Origin: Corynebacterium rhinophilum
Lineage (GTDB): Bacteria; Actinomycetota; Actinomycetes; Mycobacteriales; Mycobacteriaceae
DNA: 41,139 bases
Assembly: GCF_030227225.1 (NCBI RefSeq)
Contig: NZ_JASPHQ010000011.1
Span: forward strand, 44,782 to 85,920
Direction of reading: 5' to 3'
Below, piece by piece: positions 1 through 13,070 of the stretch (its first letter is position 1; each line of letters opens with the position of its first letter). The position numbers and the translations under genes were made by a program. The notes under the pieces are model-generated. The model was not told the DNA's origin and did not search any database. It saw only the letters and a program-made list of their open reading frames with translations.

Positions 1-2
1 AT

Positions 3-986
3 AAGGTTGCTGAGCACAAGGACATCGATGATGCGGATCAGACGGTAACGTCTAAGAAGGATGAGAAGCCTGAGAAGGACAACAAGCCTTCGGAGACGTC
101 TACGCCAATGACTTCGACGAGTAGCTCCAAGCCAAGTACTTCGGAGTCCAAGAGCTCTGAACCAAAGAAGGAGACTACGTCCGAATCTAAGCCTTCGGAG
201 CCGTCCGAAACGAAGACGTCTTCTTCGAAGACCTCGGCCAACGCTAAGCCTTCTACGAGCACATCTTCTGAGAAGTCGAAGGAGCCTCGCCCGACCGAGG
301 TGCAGGGGCAGGAGCCTGGTGACAGCCCAGAGCCAAAGATCACGACGGATGCTGATTTTGCTGAAGGTTCGCACGTTGTCGTTGCTGGCGCCAAGATTGT
401 TGATGAGGTTTCCTATGAGGGCTTGGTTCCTGGTAAGGAATACACTCTGAAGGCTGAGCTTATTTCCAAGAAGGATGAGAAGACTGTTCTGGGTACCGGT
501 GAGAAGACCTTTACCCCAGAGAAGTCTGCTGGCAAGGTTGATGTTGAAATCACTGTTCATGATGATGTGACGGAGCCGGTTGAGGCTGCGGTTGCCTTTG
601 AGGAGTTGACCTCTGTTGAGGTTGATGCCAAGGGTGAGGAGACTCCGGATGTAACTCCGGAAAAGCCGAACCACATTGCTGAGCACAAGGACATCAATGA
701 TGATGACCAGACGGTAACGTCTAAGAAGGACGAAAAGCCGGAGTCTAAGCCTAAGGAAAAGGCTGAAGGCCAGAGTGAGCGCCCGAGCGTCAAGGTGAAG
801 GAGCAGGATGCTCCGGCACAGGCTGACAAGGGTACTGGTAAGGTCGAGCAGCATGTCGATATAACGAACCACGTGCCTGGCAAGACTGGTAAGCCATTGC
901 CGTCGGATGCAAAACGTACCGAGATTAAGGCCGTGCCATCTGGTGCGACCGAACTTGAACCAGGTATGCAAACCTACATTAAGTAG
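3..986 (+). CDS. VaFE/T-Q ester-bond repeat surface protein, 3' end (5' partial)
   Basis: The frame is open from the left window edge, so only the last 327 residues are seen. It begins in the tail of one repeat (HKDIDDADQT), passes a Ser/Lys/Pro/Glu-rich linker (about nt 60-330), then a complete beta-sandwich repeat with the motif VDEVSYEGLVPGKEYTL, the VAFEEL (VaFE) motif and HKDINDDDQT. The last fits HxDxxDxxQT, the Gln side of the Thr-Gln ester crosslink known in Gram-positive adhesins. A second charged linker leads to the C-terminus GATELEPGMQTYIK. No LPxTG, hydrophobic anchor or basic tail is present, and the other frames over 880-1120 do not supply one. A class F-like sortase follows 134 nt downstream. 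Role inferred: elongated, protease-resistant cell-surface stalk. How it is held on the cell is unclear. Codon use is more AT-rich than in purT and its neighbours. Confidence 0.85.
   Translation, partial: KVAEHKDIDDADQTVTSKKDEKPEKDNKPSETSTPMTSTSSSKPSTSESKSSEPKKETTSESKPSEPSETKTSSSKTSANAKPSTSTSSEKSKEPRPTEVQGQEPGDSPEPKITTDADFAEGSHVVVAGAKIVDEVSYEGLVPGKEYTLKAELISKKDEKTVLGTGEKTFTPEKSAGKVDVEITVHDDVTEPVEAAVAFEELTSVEVDAKGEETPDVTPEKPNHIAEHKDINDDDQTVTSKKDEKPESKPKEKAEGQSERPSVKVKEQDAPAQADKGTGKVEQHVDITNHVPGKTGKPLPSDAKRTEIKAVPSGATELEPGMQTYIK
672..752 (+). repeat. Direct repeat of the T-Q domain tail (other copy at 3-83)
   Basis: The 81 nt coding for IAEHKDINDDDQTVTSKKDE and the next few residues repeat the sequence at 3-83 with a handful of changes, at an offset of 669 nt (223 codons). 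This gives the period of the protein repeat (domain plus linker) and suggests more units upstream of the window. Confidence 0.8.
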
Positions 987-1033
987 TGTGAACGTACTGG
1001 TTAGGTAGCAGGCTATAGCGCCTGGGTACAAAG

Positions 1034-1075
1034 TTTCCCCCTTCAGGGTGTCCCCGTACACGCTGGAGGGGGAAA
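1034..1075 (+). terminator. Stem-loop after the surface-protein gene
   Basis: TTTCCCCCTTCAG (1034-1046) pairs with CTGGAGGGGGAAA (1063-1075), 13 bp with a single G-T pair and a 16-nt loop. It lies 48 nt after the stop codon and before the sortase ribosome binding site. There is no strong T-run, so it may terminate only partly or protect the upstream mRNA. Confidence 0.6.
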
Positions 1076-1120
1076 ACCATTTTATGAACCATTGAGAAAA
1101 CTAAGTGAGGAGACTAGGTA

Positions 1121-1870
1121 ATGTCTGAGGAAACAGGCCGCGAGGAATCCCTAAGCCGAGGTAAGAAGGTTGGTTTTATCGCGCTGGTAGTGGCGGTAAT
1201 TGTGCTGCTGTTCCTGCTGGTTCTTAATTTCACCACTGGTGAGGGAGGCAATGAGGCTGAGCAGGGATCACAGAGTGGATCGGCTGTAGATACTTCTGCG
1301 GGGAAAAACCCGGAAGCTAAGGGTGATGCGTTCGTCGATGAGTCTGGCGCACAGGAGCATGAATTTGAAACGGCTCCGGGTCAATTTCATGGTTTCGCAG
1401 CGATGTCCGTGGGCATCGATGGCCAGTACGCTGCTGTGGATCCGGTGCAGGTGACTGACCGGGGTGTGCTGTTGCCGCCACATGATGTCACCCGTTTGGG
1501 TTGGTATTCTGCTTCCGCTGTTCCTGGTGATGCCGGTAATGTCGGTTCTAGTGTGATTACCGGCCACGTGAATTACCAGGGTCAGGGTACTGGCTACGCG
1601 GAAAAATTTACCCGGTTGCAACTAAACCAGGAATTCACCGTGGTTATCGATGGTGAGGAGCGTGTCTTTCGCGTGACGGAAAAGCCGTACCGTTTGCCTA
1701 AGGGTGGGGATTTCCCGGACGTGGTCAATGACACGGACGGCACGAATCGCCTCGTTCTTATCACCTGTGGTGGCAAGTTTATCGGCGGTGCGCTGGGGTA
1801 TGAGGACAACATCATTACCGTGGCAGAGCCAGTCGATGCCCCGGTTCCACCAGAGGCACCCCAGGCCTAG
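1121..1870 (+). CDS. Class F-like sortase
   Basis: 249 aa. A short charged N-terminus precedes one membrane segment (about residues 16-38), so the enzyme is an N-anchored extracytoplasmic protein. A low-complexity linker follows, then the sortase barrel. The catalytic His is in VITGHVNYQG (H149) and the catalytic Cys in LVLITCGG (C216). The arrangement and the ending YEDNIITVAE resemble class F sortases of actinobacteria. Sortases cleave a sorting signal and join the protein to cell wall or to another protein. The position expected for the catalytic Arg (around YEDN) carries Glu, so either a nearby Arg serves or the enzyme is unusual. GTGAGGAG upstream is a good ribosome binding site. The adjacent surface-protein gene is the obvious candidate partner, but it has no visible LPxTG. 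Confidence 0.85.
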   Translation: MSEETGREESLSRGKKVGFIALVVAVIVLLFLLVLNFTTGEGGNEAEQGSQSGSAVDTSAGKNPEAKGDAFVDESGAQEHEFETAPGQFHGFAAMSVGIDGQYAAVDPVQVTDRGVLLPPHDVTRLGWYSASAVPGDAGNVGSSVITGHVNYQGQGTGYAEKFTRLQLNQEFTVVIDGEERVFRVTEKPYRLPKGGDFPDVVNDTDGTNRLVLITCGGKFIGGALGYEDNIITVAEPVDAPVPPEAPQA

Positions 1871-1892
1871 CGGTCCGCTCTAGAGCCCAACG

Positions 1893-1938
1893 AGCGCCCG
1901 GTTCGAGGATGAAAATCCTTGGCCGGGCGCTTGCGTTT
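1893..1938 (+). terminator. Long two-part hairpin after the sortase gene
   Basis: AGCGCCCGG (1893-1901) pairs with CCGGGCGCT (1923-1931). Inside lies a second helix GAGGAT/ATCCTT closed by GAAA. A short T-rich stretch (TTGCGTTT) follows. This is a convincing intrinsic terminator between the sortase and purT. Confidence 0.75.
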
Positions 1939-2035
1939 ATGCACTTCACGCATGTGCGTCCGGGCTGCGGCGGGCATCTATGAAATACTTTGGGGAAGTA
2001 TCTGCTGCTCGGAGCGGAATCAAAGGAGCAAAGTC

Positions 2036-3388
2036 ATGGATATTCCAGGCAAAATCGCCGGTCATATCGGCACGCCGCTGACGGGCAATGCCACGAAGGT
2101 ATTGCTGCTCGGCGCGGGCGAGTTGGGAAAGCAGCTGGCTATTTCCTTCCAGTCCCTGGGCCTTGAGGTGCACGCGGTGGATAAGTACCAGGGGGCGCCG
2201 GCGCACCAAGTGGCGCACTATAGCTATATCGCGGATATAACTGACTCCGCGGAGGTATCAGAATTGGTGCAGCAGATTCAGCCGCACTACGTGGTGCCGG
2301 AGGTGGAAATCGTTGCGGTGGAGGCCCTGGAGCAGGTTGAGCAGTCCACCGATGCCGTCGTCGTGCCCACGGCGCGCGCCTGCGCGCTCACCCAAGACCG
2401 CGAGCGGGTGCGCGCGGTGGCAGAAGATATTGGATTGCCGACCTCGGCCTACCGCTTTGCCTCCTCTGTGGAGGAGCTGGAAGAAGCGGCGACGGAGCTG
2501 GGGTTTCCGTGCATCGTAAAGCCGGACGTGTCCACCTCGGGCAAAGGCCACATGCTGGCGCGGGATGTAGAAGACGTGCGCGAGGCGTGGGAAACAGTGC
2601 GCCGCGTTTCTTCGGATTCGCAGCGCGTGGTGGCGGAGCGCTTCGTGGATTTTGACCTCGAGGTCACGCTGCTGGCCATCCGGTCCATTGATCCGGCCAC
2701 GGGCAAGCTGGCCACGTGGTTCAGCGAGCCCATTGGTCACCGCCACGAGAAGGGCGATTTGATCGAAGAATGGCAGCCTACCGGCATGAGCGAGATTGCG
2801 CTGGAGAACGCGCGGTCGGTTGCGGCGCGCATCTCCAATGAGTTGGGCGGGCGCGGCGTGTACGGCGTGGAGCTTTTCGTCGCCGGCGATGATGTTTACT
2901 TTTCCTCGGTCTCCCCGCGGCCTTCGGATACGGCGATGCTTACCGCCTATACGCAGCGCTTTTCCCAGTTCGATCTGCACGCCCGCGCCATTTTGGGCTA
3001 CCCCATCGACGCCACGTTGATAACCCCAGGCGCCAGCATGTTCTTGCACGCGCAGGAGCCGCTTGCCGATGTCGCCTTTACCGGCATCGCCTCCGCCCTC
3101 CACTACGCCGAGACGGACGTGAAGCTCTTTGGTAAGCCCGATGCCTATAAGGGCCGGCGCATGGGGCTTGTGACCACGACGGCGGAAACGGTGGAAGAGG
3201 CCCGCGACCGCGCCGCATTGGCGGCGCATAAGGTGAGCGTGACCTCGACTCCTGGCTTGCTCGCGCAGGGCGGTGCGCGCGGTATCGACCCGCAAGCGGA
3301 CAATGTGCCCGATATTGAGGTCATTGAATATGAGGGTGGGGTTGAACTCGACCCCAAGCTGACCTCAGGGGTGGACGATACCGACTAG
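2036..3388 (+). CDS. purT: Formate-dependent phosphoribosylglycinamide formyltransferase (PurT)
   Basis: 450 aa. It adds a formyl group from formate to GAR using ATP (step 3 of purine synthesis, folate-independent). The N-terminal pre-ATP-grasp domain has KVLLLGAGELGKQLA, followed by the conserved stretch VVPEVEIVAVEAL. The ATP-grasp core includes FPCIVKPDVSTSGKGH, and the product half has GVYGVELF and SPRPSDTAML. The start is set at the ATG preceded by AAAGGAG (2022-2028); the open frame runs 39 codons further upstream but those residues do not look like the family. It is somewhat longer than E. coli PurT (392 aa), with an acidic C-terminal extension ending in GVDDTD. It stands alone between terminators and converges on fprA. 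Confidence 0.95.
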   Translation: MDIPGKIAGHIGTPLTGNATKVLLLGAGELGKQLAISFQSLGLEVHAVDKYQGAPAHQVAHYSYIADITDSAEVSELVQQIQPHYVVPEVEIVAVEALEQVEQSTDAVVVPTARACALTQDRERVRAVAEDIGLPTSAYRFASSVEELEEAATELGFPCIVKPDVSTSGKGHMLARDVEDVREAWETVRRVSSDSQRVVAERFVDFDLEVTLLAIRSIDPATGKLATWFSEPIGHRHEKGDLIEEWQPTGMSEIALENARSVAARISNELGGRGVYGVELFVAGDDVYFSSVSPRPSDTAMLTAYTQRFSQFDLHARAILGYPIDATLITPGASMFLHAQEPLADVAFTGIASALHYAETDVKLFGKPDAYKGRRMGLVTTTAETVEEARDRAALAAHKVSVTSTPGLLAQGGARGIDPQADNVPDIEVIEYEGGVELDPKLTSGVDDTD

Positions 3389-3433
3389 CGCAGCGCCAGC
3401 CAGCCCCGCGGCGCAGCGCTGGTTAGCGCTGCG
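3389..3433. terminator. Possible bidirectional hairpin between purT and fprA
   Basis: CGCAGCGC directly after the purT stop pairs with GCGCTGCG at 3426-3433, which overlaps the end of the convergent fprA. Further GCGCTGG/CCAGC pairing is possible inside. There is no T-run, so termination here is only a suggestion. Confidence 0.35.
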
Positions 3434-4784
3434 GGCCGGCGTGCTTGACCATCTCGTCCCACTCGACGATCTTGATGCGCTCGCGGCCGTGCGGCTCGCC
3501 GGCGGCCTGCTCGGCGGAGTTGAGGCGGTGCCAGCCGTCCCAGGTAGTGACGGCGATATCGCGGCTGCTGAGCAGATCGAGAATTTCCTGCGGATCGCGC
3601 TTGGTGGCGGATTCGAGCTCGCCTGCCTTGTAATCCTCTAGCAGCATGCCGGTGGTGTCCTTGGCATCGGATTTAGTATTGCCAATCAAGCCCACTGGAC
3701 CGCGCTTGATCCAACCGGTGGTGTAGAGGCCGGGCAGCTTTTTGCCGTCGACATCGGCAAGCACGTGGCCGCCGTCGTTGGGCATGGTGGCCGAGTCGTC
3801 GTTGAAGGGAATGCCCTCGACGGACTGCGGGTGGTAGCCCACAGCGCGGTAGACCGATTGCACCGGCCACTCGGTGAACTTGCCGGTGCCGCTCACGGAG
3901 CCATCGCCATTGAGCTGGGTGCGCTCGGTTTTGATGGCGGTGACGTGGCCGTCATCGCCAAGCACCTCTACTGGGGACTCGAAGAAGTGGATGTAGAGCT
4001 TGTGTGGGGCATCGCCAGGCTCGCGCATGGCGTAGGACTCTAGGGTCTGGCAGACCAAGTCGGTGGACTTTGCGGCGCGGCGAGCTTCTTCTGATGCCTC
4101 GTCGTAGATGATGTCCTCTGGGTCCACGATGACCTCGATGGTGGGGGACTCATCGAGCTCCTTGAGCTCCTTCGGCGTGTACTTGGCCTGCGCCGGGCCG
4201 CGGCGGCCAAAGACGTGGACCTCCTTGGCGCGGTTTTCCTTCAGGGAAGAGTAGACGTTGTCTGGGATCTCCGTCACCAGCAGCTCATCTGCGGTCTTGG
4301 CCAAGATGCGGGATACGTCGAGCGAGACGTTGCCCACGCCCACGACGGCGACGGACTCCGCGGATAGGTCCCAATCGCGCTCGAAGTTGGGGTTGCCGTC
4401 ATAAAAGCCCACGAATTCGCCGGCGCCGTAGTTACCCTCGAGGTCCTCGCCGGGGATGCCCATTTCCTTATCGGCGGTGGCGCCGGTGGCGAAGATGATG
4501 GCGTCGTAGTACTCGCGCATCTCTTCGACGGTGATGTCCTTGCCCACTTCGATATTGCCCAGGAAGCGGATTTCTTCCTTCTCCATGACGTTGTGCAGTG
4601 ACTGCACGATGCCCTTAATGCGTGGGTGATCTGGGGCGACGCCGTAGCGAATCAAGCCAAAGGGCGCAGGCATCTTTTCAAAGAGATCGATCTGCACGTC
4701 CACATCGGACTTTACGAGGAGGTCAGAGGCGTAAATGCCGGCCGGTCCGGAGCCGACCACGGCGACACGCACGGGGCTAGTCAT
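3423..4784 (-). CDS. fprA: Ferredoxin/adrenodoxin-NADP+ reductase (FprA type)
   Basis: 453 aa flavoprotein of the adrenodoxin-reductase-like family, moving electrons between NADPH and ferredoxin. The FAD-binding site is at the N-terminus (VAVVGSGPAGIYAS), followed by the family stretch PFGLIRYGVAPDHPRIK. The NADP-binding fold has VAVVGVGNVSLDVSRIL and the hallmark VFGRRGPAQAKYT. The C-terminal FAD contact is GWIKRGPVGLIGNTKSDA. The start has a good ribosome binding site on the minus strand (AAAGGACACC, about 4794-4803). It is divergent from pta with 228 nt between them, the same gene order known in C. glutamicum. Confidence 0.92.
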   Translation of the reverse strand: MTSPVRVAVVGSGPAGIYASDLLVKSDVDVQIDLFEKMPAPFGLIRYGVAPDHPRIKGIVQSLHNVMEKEEIRFLGNIEVGKDITVEEMREYYDAIIFATGATADKEMGIPGEDLEGNYGAGEFVGFYDGNPNFERDWDLSAESVAVVGVGNVSLDVSRILAKTADELLVTEIPDNVYSSLKENRAKEVHVFGRRGPAQAKYTPKELKELDESPTIEVIVDPEDIIYDEASEEARRAAKSTDLVCQTLESYAMREPGDAPHKLYIHFFESPVEVLGDDGHVTAIKTERTQLNGDGSVSGTGKFTEWPVQSVYRAVGYHPQSVEGIPFNDDSATMPNDGGHVLADVDGKKLPGLYTTGWIKRGPVGLIGNTKSDAKDTTGMLLEDYKAGELESATKRDPQEILDLLSSRDIAVTTWDGWHRLNSAEQAAGEPHGRERIKIVEWDEMVKHAGPQR

Positions 4785-5012
4785 CTGTTTAGGGTGTCCT
4801 TTCTTTGGGTTTTCTCACATTCTACGCGGTGGCCATGCATTAATTGTCACGGTGCTCACAACCCCCAGTTTAGGAGGGCGCCGAGGCGCGGAAAAGCGTC
4901 TGATTCACGTACAGTGGAGACGTCACCACGTGCTAGTAACTGTGATGTACGGCATAATGTTACGGCGCGTGTTCCCAGTGTTCCCCGTGACGGCAAAGGA
5001 AAGGTAATCCGC
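4785..5012. promoter_or_regulatory. fprA/pta divergent control region
   Basis: The region has a possible pta -10 TAATGT (4955-4960), another candidate TACAGT (4910-4915), and the pta ribosome binding site AAAGGAAAGG (4995-5004). ACCCCCA near 4861 fits the loose RamA consensus described for C. glutamicum (A followed by 4-5 C). CTGTGA near 4940 is only half a GlxR-type site. No good -35 is seen. RamA, GlxR and SugR are known to control pta-ackA in C. glutamicum; binding here is inference. Confidence 0.35.
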
Positions 5013-6380
5013 ATGTCTGCATCCCAGTCCACAGTGTTAAGCTCCATCGGCCGCGGCTTCGATGGCCTCGATATTCCCGCCTTGGCGGATAGCCTTGGCG
5101 CTGAATTGCTCCGCTTAGAAGATTTTGACCCCACCGTGGCGGATGTTTTGGCCAACGCGCCCACCGCCACTGCCGGTGCCCTCCTGGTCCAAGGCACCGG
5201 CGAGATCACCTTCGATGCGGAGGTCGCCGCCGCGCTGGGCCTGCCGCTGGTCATTATCTCCGGCGCCCCCGAGCGCGCGGCGGAGCTGGCGCAGCGCAAG
5301 GCCGAGTCCCTCGGCGCTACCGTTGCCGGCGTTTTCACCGATCTGGAGGCCGTGCCAGGTGCGTTGCAGGCCGCCGAGGAGACCGCGCCCGTTATGTCCG
5401 CGGACCTCTTCCAGAAGCAACTCATCGACCAAGCCAAGTCGGCTGGATCCCACATCGTCTTGCCCGAGGGCGATGACGACCGCATCCTTGAAGCTGCCGA
5501 TGCTTTGCTCCGCGATGAGGTTGCCCGGCTGACCATCCTGGGCAAGGAATCCGATATCCAGGCCCGCGCCAAGGAGCTGGGTCTGGATGTCTCGGGTGCC
5601 GATATCATCGACCACCTGGAATCGCCGCTTGCGGAGGAGTTTGCCGCCGATTTCGCGGAACTGCGTAAGAAGAAGGGCGTGACCCTAGAGCAGGCCCGCG
5701 AGACCATGCAGGACATCTCCTACTTCGGCACCATGATGGTGCACAAAGGGCTTGCTGATGGCATGGTATCCGGCGCCGCCCACACCACCGCCCACACCAT
5801 TAAGCCGTCCTTCCAGATCATCAAGACCAAGCCGAATGCTTCGGTGGTCTCCTCCATCTTCCTGATGGTCATGCGCGGGCGCCTGTGGGCCTTCGGCGAC
5901 TGCGCCGTGAACCCGAATCCGACTGCGGAACAGCTGGGCGAGATTGCCGTGGTTTCCGCGCAAACCGCGTCCCAGTTCGGCATCGATCCGCGCGTGGCCA
6001 TGCTGTCCTACTCCACCGGCGCTTCCGGCACCGGCCCGGATGTCGAGCGCGCTATCGAGGCCGTCGAGGCCGCCAAGAAGCTGGACTCCTCGGTGAAGGT
6101 GGATGGCCCGCTGCAGTTCGACGCCGCCTGCGATCCTGGCGTTGCCGCGAAGAAGATGCCGGATTCTGATGTCGCGGGTAAGGCCAATGTCTTCGTCTTC
6201 CCCGACCTGGATGCCGGCAATATTGGCTATAAGACCGCGCAGCGCACCGGCGGCGCCTTAGCCGTGGGCCCCATCCTGCAGGGCCTGAACAAGCCGGTCA
6301 ACGATCTGTCCCGCGGCGCTACCGTTCCAGACATCATCAATACCGTTGCCATTACCGCTATCCAGGCTGGAGAGAAATAA
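5013..6380 (+). CDS. pta: Phosphate acetyltransferase
   Basis: 455 aa. It interconverts acetyl-CoA plus phosphate with acetyl-phosphate plus CoA. A short N-terminal region (residues 1-120, NTPase-like fold remnant, VVIISG-type strands) precedes the PTA/PTB catalytic domain, which starts near HIVLPEGDDDRILEA and contains DGMVSGAAHTTAHTIKP, SSIFLMVMRGRLWAFGDCA, VAMLSYSTGASGTGPD and VFVFPDLDAGNIGYK. The start at MSASQST is fixed by the AAAGGAAAGG ribosome binding site; the upstream open frame has no coding likeness. It directly abuts ackA, so the two are one transcription unit with coupled translation. Together they allow acetate use and overflow. Confidence 0.96.
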   Translation: MSASQSTVLSSIGRGFDGLDIPALADSLGAELLRLEDFDPTVADVLANAPTATAGALLVQGTGEITFDAEVAAALGLPLVIISGAPERAAELAQRKAESLGATVAGVFTDLEAVPGALQAAEETAPVMSADLFQKQLIDQAKSAGSHIVLPEGDDDRILEAADALLRDEVARLTILGKESDIQARAKELGLDVSGADIIDHLESPLAEEFAADFAELRKKKGVTLEQARETMQDISYFGTMMVHKGLADGMVSGAAHTTAHTIKPSFQIIKTKPNASVVSSIFLMVMRGRLWAFGDCAVNPNPTAEQLGEIAVVSAQTASQFGIDPRVAMLSYSTGASGTGPDVERAIEAVEAAKKLDSSVKVDGPLQFDAACDPGVAAKKMPDSDVAGKANVFVFPDLDAGNIGYKTAQRTGGALAVGPILQGLNKPVNDLSRGATVPDIINTVAITAIQAGEK

Positions 6381-7604
6381 ATGTCATACGTACTGGTCCT
6401 TAACTCGGGATCCTCGTCCATCAAGTTTCAGCTGGTGGACCCAACCGCTAGTGCCACCGATGATCCACTCGTCTCTGGCTTGGTGGAACAGGTTGGCGAG
6501 CCGAGCGGCGCCATTACCATCAAGGTCGGCGGGGAAAAGGTCACCGAGGAACTGGAAGTTCCCGATCACTCCTTTGGCCTAAAGCGCGCCTTTGACCTGA
6601 TGGATGATCATCAGGTGGGCCCGAAGGACGTCGATATCATCGCCGTGGGCCACCGCGTCGTGCACGGCGGCCGCCTCTTTTCGGAGCCACAACTCATCGA
6701 GGACCAAATTGAATCGATGATCGAGGACCTCATCCCGTTGGCCCCGCTGCACAACCCGGCGAACCTGGACGGTATCCGCGTGGCGCGCAAGATCCTGCCA
6801 GATATTCCGCACGTGGCGGTCTTCGATACTGCATTCTTTAATACCCTGCCGCCGGCCGCAGCGCTTTATGCCATCAATAGCGACGTCGCCTCCAAATACG
6901 ATATCCGCCGCTACGGTTTCCACGGCACCTCTCACGAGTTCGTCTCCCAACAGGTGCCGAAGATTTTGGACCGCGATCCGGAGCACACCCACCAGATCAC
7001 GCTGCACCTGGGCAATGGTGCCTCCGCGGCGGCCATCCGCAATGGCCGTGCCATCGATACCTCGATGGGCCTTACCCCGCTGGCTGGCCTCGCCATGGGT
7101 ACGCGTACCGGTGATATCGATCCCGGCATCATCTTCCACCTAGTGCGCCAGGCGGGCATGCGCATCGACGAGATCGATAACCTGCTTAATAAGCAATCCG
7201 GCGTCAAGGGTATCGCGGGCGTCAATGACTTCCGTACGCTGCGCGAGCACATCGATAATGGCAATGAAGACGCATGGCTGGCGTATAACATCTACATCCA
7301 CCAGCTGCGCCGCTTCATCGGTTCCTACATGATTGCTCTGGGCCGCGTGGACGCGATTACCTTCACCGCCGGTGTGGGCGAAAACGACACCGAGGTGCGC
7401 CAAGACGCGCTGTACAACCTGGATATGTACGGCATCGACTTTGATAAGGAGCGCAACCTCGTCCGCTCCGATGAGCCGCGGGTCATCTCCACCGATGATT
7501 CCCCGGTCAAGGTCTTGGTGGTTCCCACCAATGAGGAGCTGGCCATCGCGCAGAAGTCTGCAGACGTCGCAGCCAAGGCGCGCGAGGAAGGCCTATTTAA
7601 GTAG
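6381..7604 (+). CDS. ackA: Acetate kinase
   Basis: 407 aa, ASKHA fold. It converts acetyl-phosphate plus ADP to acetate plus ATP, reversibly. Motifs in order: [13 protein letters not shown] (phosphate 1), [44 protein letters not shown] (phosphate 2), [12 protein letters not shown], and FTAGVGEN (adenosine). Its ATG begins on the base after the pta stop, with GGAGAG inside the end of pta as ribosome binding site. It ends 16 nt from the convergent pknG. A small hairpin GGCCTA/TAGGCC (7590-7607) covers its stop codon and is the only termination-like structure between the two genes. Confidence 0.97.
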   Translation: MSYVLVLNSGSSSIKFQLVDPTASATDDPLVSGLVEQVGEPSGAITIKVGGEKVTEELEVPDHSFGLKRAFDLMDDHQVGPKDVDIIAVGHRVVHGGRLFSEPQLIEDQIESMIEDLIPLAPLHNPANLDGIRVARKILPDIPHVAVFDTAFFNTLPPAAALYAINSDVASKYDIRRYGFHGTSHEFVSQQVPKILDRDPEHTHQITLHLGNGASAAAIRNGRAIDTSMGLTPLAGLAMGTRTGDIDPGIIFHLVRQAGMRIDEIDNLLNKQSGVKGIAGVNDFRTLREHIDNGNEDAWLAYNIYIHQLRRFIGSYMIALGRVDAITFTAGVGENDTEVRQDALYNLDMYGIDFDKERNLVRSDEPRVISTDDSPVKVLVVPTNEELAIAQKSADVAAKAREEGLFK

Positions 7605-7620
7605 GCCATCTAAGTAGCCG

Positions 7621-11554
<3,934 letters not shown>

Positions 11555-11555
<1 letters not shown>

Positions 11556-13000
11556 TAGAGGTACTCCTGCAGTCGGGGACGAATGCCCAGCCACACCGCG
11601 AAGATGGCGCACAGGGTGAGCAGGAAGACGGCGGAGGAGACCGCGGTCATGGCGGTTAGCCCGCGCTCCAAGTAGGTGCGCATGGCGATGCGCGCCTGGC
11701 CGATGAGTTCCGAAAGCTCGCTATCGAGCTCATTAAAGGACTGCGCGGCGGTGGTTTCGCCATCCTCAGGATCCGTGATGGTGGCCTGGTAGACCGCCTC
11801 ATCGTAGTCGCCCTCGCTCAGCGCCTCCATGAGTTTTTCGTGCGAGTCTTGCCACTTTTCGGTGGCGGCGCGGGCGCTGTGGATGAGCTCGGGATCGTTG
11901 ACCTCGACGTCATCATCATGCAGCGCGCTTTCATAATCCCCCAGCGCCTTTTCAATGGAATCTACCGATCCGGAAAAGCGCTCGAGCGTATCTTCCTCAG
12001 AGGAGCGCAGCACCAGCGCGAGGGTTTCTGAGGTGCGCGCCTGCTGCGCCTCAATGCGCGAGGCCGTCAGCGAATCCCACGGGCGCGAGGCGGTTTCAAA
12101 GCCCTGGTGGCCGGTGGACCAGGTGGCCAAATTAGACAGCGCGACCCAGAAAATGGCCAAGAAGAGCAGCACCGTTGCGGTTAAAAAGCCGCGGTTAAAC
12201 CGGCGGCGGGTCTGGCGCCACAGCCACCACTGCGCCACGATGAGGAAGAAGACCGCGGCTAAAAGGCCAGATAGCGGCACCCACTGCGGTGAGGTGAGCT
12301 TTTGCTGCTCTTGGTTGACCTTTGCGGTGGTCAGCTGGAAGAGCTCGGAGGCCGCAGGCAGGATGTGCTCGCGCATGAGCGAGGAGGCATTGGACATATA
12401 CGAGTTAGCCACGGCATTGCCGGCGCGGTGGTTCGAGCGCGCCTTTTCAATCATCGCGGTATAAATGGGCAGCTCGCGCTGGATGAAGGTAACGAGGTCG
12501 CGCACGCGGGCATCGTCAGGCGTGGTGCCCAGGACGGATTCGGTCGCGGCAATGGAGGCGGCGTCGATGGCATCGTTATAGCGCTCGCGGTTGCCCTCTG
12601 ATTCCACGCCGGCCTGCACGAATCCGGTGGTGGCGATGGTATCTGCCACCGATAGGGAGCTATAGAGGTGGTGGGCCGCATTGGACATCGGCTCGGTGGT
12701 GTTGAGCAGCTCGTCGAGGTCGGAGTGGCGGGCGGCGGAAGACTGGGACATCGACAAGCCGGCGGCTCCTAATGCCACTGTGAGGATCAGGGTGACGGTA
12801 AAAAGCTTGCCCGGGGTGGTGGAGGCGAAGTAATAAAACCGCCGCAGCAGGCGCGCCGGGCCCGCGAACCATTCCATGGCGCGGTGGGTGAGCCCGCTTA
12901 GGGCCGGGCGAGAGGGCGCGGTAACCTCATCCAGCCAGTGATCGCTGGGGTGAGCGTCCTCATCGCGCTCTGACTCTACCCGCACTGCCTGCTCAGTCAT
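11555..13000 (-). CDS. glnX: GlnX-like membrane signalling protein
   Basis: 481 aa. Four membrane segments are visible: near residues 65-85 (LFTVTLILTVALGAAGLSM), two close together in the middle (PLSGLLAAVFFLIVAQWWLW; FLTATVLLFLAIFWVAL), and one at the C-terminus (AVSSAVFLLTLCAIFAVWLG). Between segments 1-2 and 3-4 lie helical extracytoplasmic domains. This matches GlnX, known to link GlnH outside with PknG inside. It is first in the glnX-glnH-pknG operon. A TATTCT box lies 6 nt before the ATG with no ribosome binding site, so the operon mRNA is probably leaderless. The short cytoplasmic N-terminus is acidic (SERDEDAHPSD). Confidence 0.9.
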
Positions 13001-13006
13001 TTACTT

Positions 13007-13012
13007 AGAATA
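13007..13012 (-). promoter_or_regulatory. -10 box of glnX (leaderless)
   Basis: TATTCT on the minus strand, with AAGTAA then ATG. The 6-nt gap places transcription start at or next to the start codon. Confidence 0.6.
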
Positions 13013-13070
13013 ACGCCCCCAGTGTGCTGGGCGCCACCATTTACCCGCGTGTGTGGCTAGGATAGGAAAT

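Noticed and set aside
2258..3295. 345-aa open frame antisense to purT
   Set aside because: It is the GC-rich shadow of purT: Arg/His/Gly-rich, without a ribosome binding site or recognisable motifs.
4938..4960. Possible GlxR operator before pta
   Set aside because: Only the TGTGA half fits; the second half (TCACA) is missing at the right distance.
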